In this document: positions 8,558 to 16,453 of the stretch, piece by piece
How the letters are laid out: each line of letters starts with the position of its first letter
Position numbering within the stretch: position 1 is the first letter of the stretch
Source of the DNA: DATIRA01 sp964553405
Lineage (GTDB): Bacteria; Pseudomonadota; Gammaproteobacteria; Steroidobacterales; Steroidobacteraceae
Assembly: GCA_964553405.1 (NCBI GenBank)
Contig: CAZKLS010000014.1
Span: forward strand, 1 to 38,712
Direction: 5' to 3'
Length of the DNA stretch: 38,712 bases
Translations under genes and position numbers: made by a program
The notes under the pieces: model-generated
The model's database searches: none
The model's input: the letters and a program-made list of their open reading frames with translations, nothing else
What the model was told of the DNA's origin: nothing

Positions 8558-9241
8558 ATGGAGAATCAAACCCGGCTGGTCTGGGACCTGCCGCTTCGCG
8601 TGGCGCACTGGTCACTGGTCGTCTGCGTCGCAGGCTCCTGGGCGACTCATTACGCCGGCATCCAGTGGTTCGCCTGGCACCGCCGCTTCGGCTACGCGGC
8701 GCTGGTGCTGGTGGCGTTTCGCATCGTCTGGGGGCTGGTCGGGACCCGCCATGCGCGCTTCGCGAATTTCGTCGCCGGCCCGCGGCGGGTCGTCGCTTAC
8801 CTGCGGGACGGCGGCGGCCGGGAGTGGATCGGCCACAGTCCGCTCGGCGCGCTCAGCGTGGTGGCGATGTTGCTGCTGCTGCTCGTGCAGGCTTCGACGG
8901 GGCTGTTCGCCAACGACGAGATCGCGAATGCGGGGCCCCTGTACGGCTGGGTCGGGCAGGACTTGAGCAACCGCCTGACCGGCTGGCACGCGGCCAACTC
9001 CGAGCTGCTGCTCGCGATGATCGCGCTGCACGTCGCCGCCGTCGGCTGGTACGCGCTAGTACGCGGGCAGGGCCTGTTGCGCGCGATGCTGACCGGCCGC
9101 AAGCCGGCCCGGCTGGTGCCGCCGGAGCAATCGATCGGCAGTTCCCGGTCCTGGCTCGCGGTGGTGATCGTGCTCGTCCTGTGCGCCGCGCTCGCGCTCG
9201 CGATACGGACCGCGCCGGAGGCTTCGATCGCGCTGTTCTGA
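8558..9241 (+). CDS. Cytochrome b561-type di-haem membrane protein
   Basis: A probable inner-membrane di-haem b cytochrome that passes electrons between the quinone pool and soluble carriers. The 227-residue product has four main hydrophobic spans (about 17-33, 42-62, 94-116 and 147-167) plus a fifth C-terminal span near 198-216. Candidate haem-ligand histidines are His17 (in RVAHW), His41 (WHRRFGY), His93, His144 (GWHAAN) and His158 (ALHVAAVGW), the spacing typical of the bacterial b561 family. GAGG lies about nine bases before the ATG. It converges on a cytochrome c' gene with one base between the stop codons. In several proteobacteria these two cytochromes are gene neighbours, so c' may be the partner (inference); here opposite strands exclude an operon. 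Confidence 0.87.
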   Translation: MENQTRLVWDLPLRVAHWSLVVCVAGSWATHYAGIQWFAWHRRFGYAALVLVAFRIVWGLVGTRHARFANFVAGPRRVVAYLRDGGGREWIGHSPLGALSVVAMLLLLLVQASTGLFANDEIANAGPLYGWVGQDLSNRLTGWHAANSELLLAMIALHVAAVGWYALVRGQGLLRAMLTGRKPARLVPPEQSIGSSRSWLAVVIVLVLCAALALAIRTAPEASIALF

Positions 9242-9242
9242 G

Positions 9243-9716
9243 TCAGTCGGCCTTGTACTTGTCGTGACAGGCCTTGCAGGTGTTCGCCATGTCGAAGAAC
9301 GCCTGCTTGCTCGCCGCCTCGTCGCCGCCAGTGGCGACCTTCGAGAGCGCGGCGCTGCGGTCGACGAGGTCCTTGAGCTTGGCGTCGAAGTCGGCCCGGT
9401 TCTGCCACATCGCGGGCTTGAGCTTGCTGCCCTCGACGTCGCGTGACTCCTCCGGGTAGCCCTCGCGCAGCATCGGCGCGAGAAACGCGACCGCCTCGGC
9501 CCGGCGCGCGAACTCGGCCGCATCGTAGGCAGCCTTGCCCTGGGCCATCGCGCCCATCGGACCGACGTTCCATGCGATCACCTGGTACAGCGACTTGCGG
9601 TACTTGAGCGCCTGTTCGCCTTTCGTGGGCTGGGTCTGCGCGGAAGCTGTCGCGGCGAGACCGGCGGTGGCGAGCACGGCCAGTGCGAGACGGGGCAGGT
9701 GATCGGCGTAGGACAT
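9243..9716 (-). CDS. Cytochrome c' (periplasmic, NO-binding type)
   Basis: A periplasmic four-helix-bundle haem protein of the class II c-type family; such proteins bind nitric oxide and are thought to protect against it. The 157-residue precursor has a Sec signal peptide with likely cleavage after ASA (residues 24-26), then about 131 mature residues. The haem motif CKACH is at 147-151, close to the C-terminus as required for this class, and the conserved segment YRKSLYQVIAWN begins helix A. A strong AAGGAG lies nine bases upstream of the ATG at 9716. It is tail to tail with the b561-type gene. It could instead be the closely related low-spin cytochrome c-556, which differs by a methionine sixth ligand; Met residues near the N-terminus of helix A (54 and 57) leave that open. 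Confidence 0.88.
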   Translation of the reverse strand: MSYADHLPRLALAVLATAGLAATASAQTQPTKGEQALKYRKSLYQVIAWNVGPMGAMAQGKAAYDAAEFARRAEAVAFLAPMLREGYPEESRDVEGSKLKPAMWQNRADFDAKLKDLVDRSAALSKVATGGDEAASKQAFFDMANTCKACHDKYKAD

Positions 9717-9787
9717 TGCGGCACGCTCCTTCAGCTGAGATTTCGTCCGGGACTCGGAACGGTACCCGACTCGGCTGCGGTCCGCCA

Positions 9788-10480
9788 TCAGTGGCGGTCG
9801 TGGCCCTGCTGCACCTTCGCTTCGATTGCAGCGCGGTTGCGCTTCAGGATCGCCCAGACCTCGCGCTCGGCAGGACGGTTCGCGAGCCGCGCGATCAGGC
9901 CCGCCAACGCCGGCCACTCCCGTCCCCAGCTGAGGAAGCGGACCGCGTCGGAAATCACGGTCTGCTCCGCCTCGGGACCCGGACCCGCCGGGGGTCGCGG
10001 CGCCGGCCGCCCCGTTGCCTCGGACTTGCGCGCGGGCTTGGCGACGCGTTCGCCCGCGGGCCTGACCGGGGGGCGCACCGGTGCGGGTTGCGCCGGCTTC
10101 ACGGCGACCGGCGTCGCCGGCGAGGCGTCTCCGGCCGGGACTGTGGCCTTTGGCTGCGGCTCGGGCGGTGGCGGTACGGCCAGCGGAACGAAGCGCTCGA
10201 TGTTCTCGGACCCGAGCAGATTGGCCAGGAACGCCATCAGCTCCAGCGACTCGGCGAAGCCGTCGTCCTGTTTCGCCTGCCGCTCGGCGAGTTGCCGGCG
10301 CAACTCCTGCAGCCGCGCGTGGGCCAGCTCGACGACCCATCGGGTGGGTCGCTGGTGCTTGGGCCAGTCCTGGACCTTCGCATAGGCCTCCGCATCGAGC
10401 TCGAGGTAACGGGCATGCAACTCGACGCTCTGCAGCCAGCGATCGAGCAGGTCGGCCACGCGCTTGTCCGCTGCGCCCAT
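9788..10480 (-). CDS. Hypothetical protein, helical domain with Pro/Ala-rich linker
   Basis: I do not recognise a family. The 230-residue product has a helical N-terminal domain (about 1-98) with a Trp/Arg-rich stretch DWPKHQRPTRWVVELAHARL, then a low-complexity Pro/Ala/Val linker (about 100-172) that is almost certainly disordered, then a short helical C-terminal domain (about 172-230) with RFLSWGREWPALAGLIARLA. There is no signal peptide or membrane span, so it is predicted cytoplasmic. Third-position GC is like its neighbours. It begins with ATG at 10480 and ends about 70 bases upstream of the cytochrome c' start on the same strand, so the two could share a transcript. The terminator at 10654-10690 separates it from the upstream protease gene. 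Two small helical modules on a flexible tether suggest a scaffold or adaptor, but no function is assigned. Confidence 0.75.
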   Translation of the reverse strand: MGAADKRVADLLDRWLQSVELHARYLELDAEAYAKVQDWPKHQRPTRWVVELAHARLQELRRQLAERQAKQDDGFAESLELMAFLANLLGSENIERFVPLAVPPPPEPQPKATVPAGDASPATPVAVKPAQPAPVRPPVRPAGERVAKPARKSEATGRPAPRPPAGPGPEAEQTVISDAVRFLSWGREWPALAGLIARLANRPAEREVWAILKRNRAAIEAKVQQGHDRH

Positions 10481-10653
10481 CGCGGGTCTCCGGGATCCTC
10501 TGGGCCACAGTCTATTACGCCCGGCGCGGCCATTTGCGTCTTGCGCGGCCGGATGCTTCAGCCTGCGAACTGCATCGCGTTCCGGGCCCCAGAATCGCCG
10601 GTCCAGCCGTAAGTGCCCGGGGGTACGAACGGAGGTGGTACCCGGCCCGGCCC

Positions 10654-10690
10654 AAAAGAGAGACCCCGCCGAAGCGGGGTCCCTCTCTGG
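10654..10690 (-). terminator. Rho-independent terminator of the S8 protease gene
   Basis: An eight-base perfect stem (10662-10669 with 10674-10681) closed by a four-base loop is extended by five more pairs (10657-10661 with 10684-10688) across a two-base bulge. Read on the minus strand it runs into a short T-tract (TTTT at 10654-10657). It lies just past the protease stop codon at 10718, which fits its direction. Confidence 0.8.
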
Positions 10691-10717
10691 CCGGATGTCG
10701 ACCGACCGGACACGATC

Positions 10718-12964
10718 CTACTGTGCCGGGTTGACGACCATCAGCGAACAGTCGACCGTCGTCGAATTGCCGACCGCGTCGGTCGCCTGGACCGTCCAGG
10801 CGATAGTGTCGCCGACGCCGCCCGAATCGAGCACCGTGATCGTGTCGCCGCCGATGGCGACCTGGCACGAGTAGGTCTTGTCGATCCGCTTGCCCTTCTT
10901 CGTGAACGCGTAGCAGTCGTAGGCGACGATCTGCACGTCCACTGTTCCGCAGGTATCGGTCGCCGTCGCGGTGAAGCTGATCGGCGCATCCGGCGGCGTG
11001 ATCGTCGCCGGCGAGTTGCAGAACGCCTGCGGAGGCGTCGTGTCCTCGACCAGCACGGCCTGGGCATCCTGGCCCTGGTTGCCGTCGGCGTCGGTCGCGA
11101 GCCAGTTCACCGTCGTCGAGCCGAGCGGGAACAGCGCCGGCGCGTCGTTCGAGACCGACGGGGCTGCATCGCACTCGTCCGACACGATCGGGGTGCCGAG
11201 GTCGACCGGCGTGCCGGCCGGCGAAGTGCACTCGGCCGTGACGTCGTCAGGCGCCTCGATGTACGGCGCCAGCGTGTCCTGGACCTGAACGTCCGCCTCG
11301 CAGGCGTCGCTGTCGCCCTCGGTATCGGTCACGACGAGGCTGACGGTCTTCAGGCCGGTCGGCGCTCCGAAGACCACGGTCGGCATCGGTACGAGTGCCG
11401 GCGCAGGCGTGAACGGTCCGGTCCAGACGAAGTCGAGCGGGTCGCCGTCCGGGTCGGACGAGCCGGTGCCGTCCAGCGTGGTTCCGAGCCCGCATTCGGC
11501 CGTGTACGGGCCGTTCGCGTCACAGATCGGCGGGAAGTTGTCCGCGATGCAAAGCAGCGCGTCGGCCGTGTTGATGCGGCCAAAACCGTAGAACTCATCG
11601 CGTCCCGCGACGTCCTCGGCCGGGTCGCCGACCTGGTCCTCGGCCGTGGACGTGATGCAGTCCCTCACTTCCTGGTTGGTCGCGAGGGGATTGATCGAGA
11701 ACATCAGCGCCGCGGTGCCGGCGACGTGCGGCGAGGCGTAGGACGTGCCGTCGCCCGCCGCGTAGGTATCCGCGAGGCGCGTGCTGAGGATGTTGACGCC
11801 GGGTGCCACGACCTCCAGCTCAGGGCCGGGGTTCGAGAAGCCTCCGCGGACGTCGTCGTGATCCGTCGCGCCGACCGCCATCACGTGCGGGTCAGTGGCA
11901 GGGAACTGCACCGTCGGGTCGTTGTTGCCCGATGCGTTGTTGATGAACGCGCCCATCGTGTCGTAGGCATAGGTGAGCGCATCGCGGATCGCCTGGCTTT
12001 CGCCGACCGACAGGCTCATCGTGATCACGCGGGCGCCGTTGTCGGCTGCGTAGATGATCGCGTCGTCGAGGATGGAGCCGTCCGGAGCGGCGTTGCCGAC
12101 CAGCAGCGGCATCATCCTGGCGCCGGTGCCAGGACCGGTGCCGCCGGCGACGCCGATCACGCCCATCCCGTTGTCGCCGCAGGCGGCGACGATGCCGGCC
12201 ACGTGCGTGCCGTGGAAATTTGTCGGAGTCGGGTCGTTGTCCGCTCCGGCGAAGTCCCAGCCGATCAGGTCGTCGACGAAACCGTTGCCATCGTCGTCGA
12301 TGCCGTTGATGTCGCCGGCATCCCAGACCACACCGTCATTGTCGAGGTCCTCGCCGGGGTTGACCCAGATGTTGCACTCGAGGTCCTCGTGATCGAACTC
12401 GGTGCCGCTGTCGAGCACGGCGACCACGATGCTGCCGTCGCCGGTCGTGATGTCCCAGGCCTCCGGTGCATCAACGTCCGCATCGACCGTCCCGCCCGTC
12501 TGGCCCGTGTTGTCCAGGCCCCAGAGGTCGGCGAAACGGGTGTCATTGGGAATGAACTGCTCGTATTTGCCGTAAGTGTTCACTTCGGCGTACTCGACGT
12601 TGCCTTCCTGCTGCAGTTGCTGCACGAAGGTGAGAGCGTCCATGCCCGGTGGAACGCTGATATCCACCACCCCGAGTCGGTTGACCCGCAGCTTCCTGGC
12701 GTTCTTCGCGCGCAGCAGGTTGCCCTTCGCTGCCTCGGGAACGTCCTTCTTGAACTTGACCGTGACGACATCCGGCATCACCTCGAAGCGGCGGGCGGCC
12801 GGAGTCTCGAGGTACCACTTGCCGTCCACGCGGACGAATTTCTTGCCTTTCACGTCGACGCGGTCCGGCGGACCGCCCGCGGCGCTCGCGGCGGACCACG
12901 GACTCGCTGCGAGCAGCACGACGGCAAGACCTGCGGCGAATGCCGCGGAAAATCTGATCTTCAT
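10718..12964 (-). CDS. Secreted subtilisin-like serine protease (S8) with C-terminal Ig-like domains
   Basis: An exported protease of 748 residues. A Sec signal peptide spans about 1-29. An N-terminal inhibitor-like propeptide follows (about 63-130), ending before the mature domain that opens near NDTRFADLWGL. The catalytic triad is intact: Asp185 (AVLDSG), His251 (HGTHVAG) and Ser408 (GTSYASPHVAG), with Asn347 as the likely oxyanion residue. Between Asp and His is an Asp/Asn/Gly-rich insertion (206-232, DLDNDG and GIDDDGNG) that looks like a calcium site. The C-terminal 270 residues hold a PKD-like domain (about 485-570) and HYR-like Ig domains rich in paired cysteines, common in adhesive or matrix-binding tails. 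No PEP-CTERM, LPXTG or type IX sorting tail is seen. AGGGG precedes the ATG. It has its own terminator and is divergent from the esterase gene. Confidence 0.93.
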   Translation of the reverse strand: MKIRFSAAFAAGLAVVLLAASPWSAASAAGGPPDRVDVKGKKFVRVDGKWYLETPAARRFEVMPDVVTVKFKKDVPEAAKGNLLRAKNARKLRVNRLGVVDISVPPGMDALTFVQQLQQEGNVEYAEVNTYGKYEQFIPNDTRFADLWGLDNTGQTGGTVDADVDAPEAWDITTGDGSIVVAVLDSGTEFDHEDLECNIWVNPGEDLDNDGVVWDAGDINGIDDDGNGFVDDLIGWDFAGADNDPTPTNFHGTHVAGIVAACGDNGMGVIGVAGGTGPGTGARMMPLLVGNAAPDGSILDDAIIYAADNGARVITMSLSVGESQAIRDALTYAYDTMGAFINNASGNNDPTVQFPATDPHVMAVGATDHDDVRGGFSNPGPELEVVAPGVNILSTRLADTYAAGDGTSYASPHVAGTAALMFSINPLATNQEVRDCITSTAEDQVGDPAEDVAGRDEFYGFGRINTADALLCIADNFPPICDANGPYTAECGLGTTLDGTGSSDPDGDPLDFVWTGPFTPAPALVPMPTVVFGAPTGLKTVSLVVTDTEGDSDACEADVQVQDTLAPYIEAPDDVTAECTSPAGTPVDLGTPIVSDECDAAPSVSNDAPALFPLGSTTVNWLATDADGNQGQDAQAVLVEDTTPPQAFCNSPATITPPDAPISFTATATDTCGTVDVQIVAYDCYAFTKKGKRIDKTYSCQVAIGGDTITVLDSGGVGDTIAWTVQATDAVGNSTTVDCSLMVVNPAQ

Positions 12965-13222
12965 TTGCTTCCCCTCTTTTTCATGGCAGGGTTGCCGGGG
13001 ATCCGGGCTCCGTTGCCGGATGCGAGTCGCGCCGGGCTCCCGCTTGTTGTTCTGCAGCCCGGACCGATCGCGGTCCGGATCTTTCTCCTTTCTATCCCTG
13101 TATCCGCGCCCGGTCTATCGGGGAAAATTGGTACATGGACTGCACGAGCTGCCGGGTTGACTCGACGATGTCAGTGGACGGCACGTTGGCATTTACCATA
13201 ACGTCCGGGCGTCCTTGATCCG

Positions 13223-13981
13223 ATGACGAAGCATCGCAAAGCCTTTCTGCTGCTCGCACTGCTGGTCCCGATGGCGGGCCTCGCGTCGGACGGGGTGCTG
13301 AAAGAGCGGGTCACCGTCGACGGAGCAACGCGCACCTTCCACCTCTTCGTGCCGTCGGGCATTTCGCCCGAGTCTCCGGCCCCACTATTGCTGCTGTTGC
13401 ACGGTTCCTATCAAAGCGGTCGCGCGCTGCTCGATTACTGGACCGGGCTCGCAGCGCGCGAGGGATTCCTGCTGGTCGCGCCGGACTCCGTGGATCCGGT
13501 CGGGTGGCAGATCAGGCGCGACGGCCCCGGGTTCATTCGCGCCGTGGTCGCCGAGGTCGCGGCGCAGCAGCCGGTGGACCCGCGGCGGCTCTACCTTTTC
13601 GGCCTCTCCGGTGGTGCCGTCTACTCGCTGACGCTGGCCATGCTGGAGTCGGACTACTTCGCGGCGACGGCGATTTTCGCCGGCGCCTGGCGCGAGCCGG
13701 GCTTCTTCGAGCTGCTGCCTCATGCGCGGCGGAAGATCCCGGTGGCGATGTTCGTCGGCACGCGCGACCGGTTCTTTCCGTTGCGGGACGTCAGGAAGAC
13801 GGCACAGGCGCTCGAGGCGGCGGGCCACCCGGTGCTGCTCGAGCTGCTCGAGGGCCGCGGCCATGCCTACGCGCCGGTGGCCGCTCTGGTCAACGAGGGA
13901 GCCTGGGAGTTCCTGCGGCCGGTCGTGCTCGACGCTGCGCCCGGCGGGACGCCCGCAGCTGCCGAGGAGTCCGGCCGCTAG
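13223..13981 (+). CDS. Secreted alpha/beta-hydrolase, PHB depolymerase/feruloyl esterase-like (LpqC type)
   Basis: A 252-residue exported hydrolase. The N-terminal signal peptide spans about 1-22. An alpha/beta-hydrolase fold follows, with the oxyanion-hole motif LLLLLHGSYQSG (55-66) and a complete likely triad: Ser129 in GLSGG, Asp182 in GTRDRFFP and His214 in GRGHAY. The Ser-nucleophile context and the short cap match the esterase family called poly(3-hydroxybutyrate) depolymerase or LpqC-like; the true substrate could be a polyester, an acylated sugar or a feruloyl ester. A C-terminal Ala/Gly/Glu-rich tail of about 18 residues is probably disordered. It is divergent from the S8 protease gene across 258 bases and convergent with the CBS gene; both secreted hydrolases could act on external polymers (inference). 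Confidence 0.85.
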   Translation: MTKHRKAFLLLALLVPMAGLASDGVLKERVTVDGATRTFHLFVPSGISPESPAPLLLLLHGSYQSGRALLDYWTGLAAREGFLLVAPDSVDPVGWQIRRDGPGFIRAVVAEVAAQQPVDPRRLYLFGLSGGAVYSLTLAMLESDYFAATAIFAGAWREPGFFELLPHARRKIPVAMFVGTRDRFFPLRDVRKTAQALEAAGHPVLLELLEGRGHAYAPVAALVNEGAWEFLRPVVLDAAPGGTPAAAEESGR

Positions 13982-14021
13982 CGCGGCGACGTGCCGCTGT
14001 CTTCGAGCAGGGCTGCCGGGA

Positions 14022-14435
14022 TCAGTCTGGTTTCAGCCCCAGTTCGACGGCGCGCAGGATGTCCTTGCGGGTGATCACGCCCACCAGGTGTCCGTCCTCC
14101 ATTACGACGAACCTGCGCCGGGCCGGTTCCGCCAGGAACATGCCCGCGACGAAGTACACGTCCATCGATGGCGGGACGGTCGTGAACTCGCGAGACATGA
14201 ATTCGCTGACCGGACCGCGGGGTGGATCGCCGCTGTGCCCCTCCGCGAGCAGCCGCAGGCAGCCGTACTCCGACAGCATGCCGACGACCTGTCCTGCTTC
14301 GTCCACGACCGGGGCGTCCGTGACCCCCTCGTCGATGAGTCGTGCCACGGCCCGCAGGATGTCTTCCCCGGCAGTGAGGGCATGGGTGTTCGTGTCCATG
14401 AACTTGCGGACGGTCGGGAGAGTATGGGTCTGCAT
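14022..14435 (-). CDS. Paired CBS-domain protein
   Basis: A stand-alone 137-residue protein formed of two CBS motifs (about 7-65 and 75-135), the fold that binds adenosine nucleotides and senses energy or ligand state. The first motif has VDEAGQVVGMLSEYG and the second has MEDGHLVGVITRKDILRAVE, both with the expected glycine turn and the final Thr/Arg-Lys-Asp region that contacts nucleotide phosphates. No fused enzymatic or transport domain is present and there is no membrane segment. The ATG at 14435 is preceded by GGGAGG; an in-frame extension upstream is low-complexity and has no family similarity. It lies 151 bases downstream of the PKD/HAF lipoprotein gene, probably past a weak terminator. 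The partner it regulates cannot be told from sequence. Confidence 0.88.
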   Translation of the reverse strand: MQTHTLPTVRKFMDTNTHALTAGEDILRAVARLIDEGVTDAPVVDEAGQVVGMLSEYGCLRLLAEGHSGDPPRGPVSEFMSREFTTVPPSMDVYFVAGMFLAEPARRRFVVMEDGHLVGVITRKDILRAVELGLKPD

Positions 14436-14485
14436 GCGGCCTCCCTGGGAACGGATCACGGGTAGCCAATGACCCCAATCTGTGC

Positions 14486-14510
14486 AAGAAAACGACCCCG
14501 CACCATGCGG
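14486..14510 (-). terminator. Possible rho-independent terminator of the HAF lipoprotein gene
   Basis: CCGCA at 14498-14502 pairs with TGCGG at 14506-14510 around a three-base loop. On the minus strand it is followed by GGTCGTTTTCTT, a T-rich tail. It lies about 77 bases past the stop at 14587. A second six-base hairpin (14520-14525 with 14533-14538) lies between. The stem is short, so this is tentative. Confidence 0.4.
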
Positions 14511-14586
14511 AATTGCCGAGGCCTCTCGCTGCGAGGCCGGCCCGGCGCGGCAGTCCGCCGAGCTCCCGGTCCCGCTCCCTCTGACG

Positions 14587-16176
14587 CTAGCGGCCGTTGT
14601 CCCAGACCGGCGTGAGCAGCACAGCGACGTGGGCACCTCCCGCCCGGGTGCCGTGCCCGACGATCTGGCCCTCATCGTTGATGCCCTGCGCGACCTGGAG
14701 GGTCCAGCCGAGCTGGGGATCGATCAACTCGTTGAGATCCTGCGGTCCGTTGATCTCGTCCCAGACGAACGGCCCGGCATCCTCGCCGTATTTCGTACCG
14801 ACCACGACACCGGCGTTGTTCACGTCGGTCGCATCGCTGTCGCCGCTCGTGAGTTGGCGCATCACGCCATCCCGGTACAGGAAGCCGACGTAGCCGCCCT
14901 GCGTTGGCCTCGAGTACCCGACGACGTCGCCGAAGTTGTTGCTCGACTGAACCCAGGCCTCCTCGCCACCGAGCGTGCCGATGTCGGTGAGGCGGCCCTC
15001 GCGGTAGATGAACGCGTGTATCGAGCCGTCGACCTGGCTGAACTGGCCGGCAATCTCGACGGAGTCGTTGATCGAGGCCGCGCCGCAGTAGCCGGCACTG
15101 ATCCCGGTGAGGGGCCGCATTTCGCCCTGCTGGTGGATGAAGCAGCGGTAGAAGCCATCCACGTCGGGGCCGCTGCCCACGATCTGCCCCGCAGAGTTGA
15201 TGTCGGCGCCTTCGCTGGAGAAGCCGCCGAGGGTACCGAGGTCCTGCATTCGTCCGTCCCTGTAGACGAACGCCCGGTTGAAGCCGTCCAAAGTACGCGA
15301 GGTCCCGACGACCTCGCCCGCGTCGTTCAGGGCGGCACCGAAGCTGTCGCGGCCACCGAGCGTACCGAGGTCCTGCGTGACGCCGTCCGTATAGAGGAAC
15401 GCGTGAGGGACGTCGAAGCCGTCGTAATACGAGAATCCCGTCACCTGGCCGGCCGAGTTGATTCGCCGGGGCTCGACATACCAGCCGCCGAGCGAGGGTA
15501 TCTCCGCCGCCTCGTAGCGTGTGGCTGCGACCGGCGAGAGCAGTTCGATGCTGCTGGAGGCGGTTGTCGTCGCACCGTCGTCGTCCGTCACTGCGAGTCG
15601 GACCTGGTAGCTGGTCGGCGGGGCGTTCGTGACGAAAACGTGCTGCACCTGCATGCCCGTCGCGGTCGCGCCGTCGCCGAAGTCCCATTCGAAGCTGACG
15701 ATCGAGCCGTCCGGGTCGCCGGATGCCGAGGCATCGAGGGCTACCTGCAGCGGACTCAGCCCGGACGTCGGCCATGCGACGAACGCGGCGGTCGGTGCGA
15801 TGTTCGATGCGACGTTGATCGTTCGCGACGCGGTTCCAGTAGCTCCGTCGTCGTCGCGAACTGTCAGTGTCACGAGGAAGCTGCCCGAACTCATGAAGGT
15901 ATGCGTCACCTGCGCGGCCGTGGCTCCGCTCGTTCCGTCGCCGAAATTCCAGGCGAAAGCGACGACCCGCCCATCCGGGTCGGACGACGCGGAGGCGTCG
16001 AACGAAACCACCAGTGGAATCGCGCCCTCGGTCGGGTCTGCCGTGAACGACGCCACGGGCGGCTGGTTGGGCTCGCCGCCGCCTCCAGAGCCGCCTCCAC
16101 CATCGCTGCACGCCGCCACCAGCACAATACAGACCATGACCGCCGTGACAGGCGATCGCACGACGCGTGTCCTCAT
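14587..16176 (-). CDS. Lipoprotein with two PKD domains and HAF-type repeats
   Basis: A 529-residue exported lipoprotein with no known enzymatic role. The signal peptide ends in the lipobox LVAAC with the lipidated Cys at 23; Ser at +2 predicts outer-membrane delivery. A Gly/Ser spacer (25-36) leads to two PKD domains (about 40-122 and 128-212), each with the WxFGDG signature (WNFGDG, WDFGDG). The remainder (about 222-525) is a run of HAF-type repeats: DLGTLGG at 269 and 312, DIGTLGG at 398, with HAFLY, RAFVY and HAFIY at regular offsets and NSAGQVTG-like turns. The repeat step is 43 residues, suggesting beta-propeller blades. AAGGAGGT precedes the ATG at 16176. It is divergent from the TolB-like/TPR gene. 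An adhesion or surface-binding role is plausible by architecture only. Confidence 0.88.
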   Translation of the reverse strand: MRTRVVRSPVTAVMVCIVLVAACSDGGGGSGGGGEPNQPPVASFTADPTEGAIPLVVSFDASASSDPDGRVVAFAWNFGDGTSGATAAQVTHTFMSSGSFLVTLTVRDDDGATGTASRTINVASNIAPTAAFVAWPTSGLSPLQVALDASASGDPDGSIVSFEWDFGDGATATGMQVQHVFVTNAPPTSYQVRLAVTDDDGATTTASSSIELLSPVAATRYEAAEIPSLGGWYVEPRRINSAGQVTGFSYYDGFDVPHAFLYTDGVTQDLGTLGGRDSFGAALNDAGEVVGTSRTLDGFNRAFVYRDGRMQDLGTLGGFSSEGADINSAGQIVGSGPDVDGFYRCFIHQQGEMRPLTGISAGYCGAASINDSVEIAGQFSQVDGSIHAFIYREGRLTDIGTLGGEEAWVQSSNNFGDVVGYSRPTQGGYVGFLYRDGVMRQLTSGDSDATDVNNAGVVVGTKYGEDAGPFVWDEINGPQDLNELIDPQLGWTLQVAQGINDEGQIVGHGTRAGGAHVAVLLTPVWDNGR

Positions 16177-16453
16177 GACCCGACCTCCTTGTGCAGCATC
16201 TGGCCCCCCGTCCCCTCGGTCCCGGTGCGCTCGCCGATGCCTGGGAAGCCGGGGCCCTGCGACTCTGTAGTCAATCTCGCGCCGCCGGCGTTATTTCGCT
16301 ATCGGGGCTAGGTGAATGCCGCCTGCCAGAAATGCGTAGGCGGAGTTCAGCAGGGGCGCGAGCCAGGCCGGCGCCGGCTTTGCGCGGGTATGCAGTTCGC
16401 GCCGACCCGGTAAACTCCCGGGCACTTGCGCCGAGGCCGCACAGCGGGGAGCG

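Noticed and set aside
10613..13201. Open frame of about 862 codons on the plus strand
   Set aside because: It is antisense to the S8 protease, whose signal peptide and intact triad make the minus strand the real one; the plus-strand product is low-complexity Arg/Val/Asp.
13983..13997. Terminator after the esterase gene
   Set aside because: A five-base stem (GCGGC/GCCGC) is present but the following bases are not a T-run, so support is too weak.
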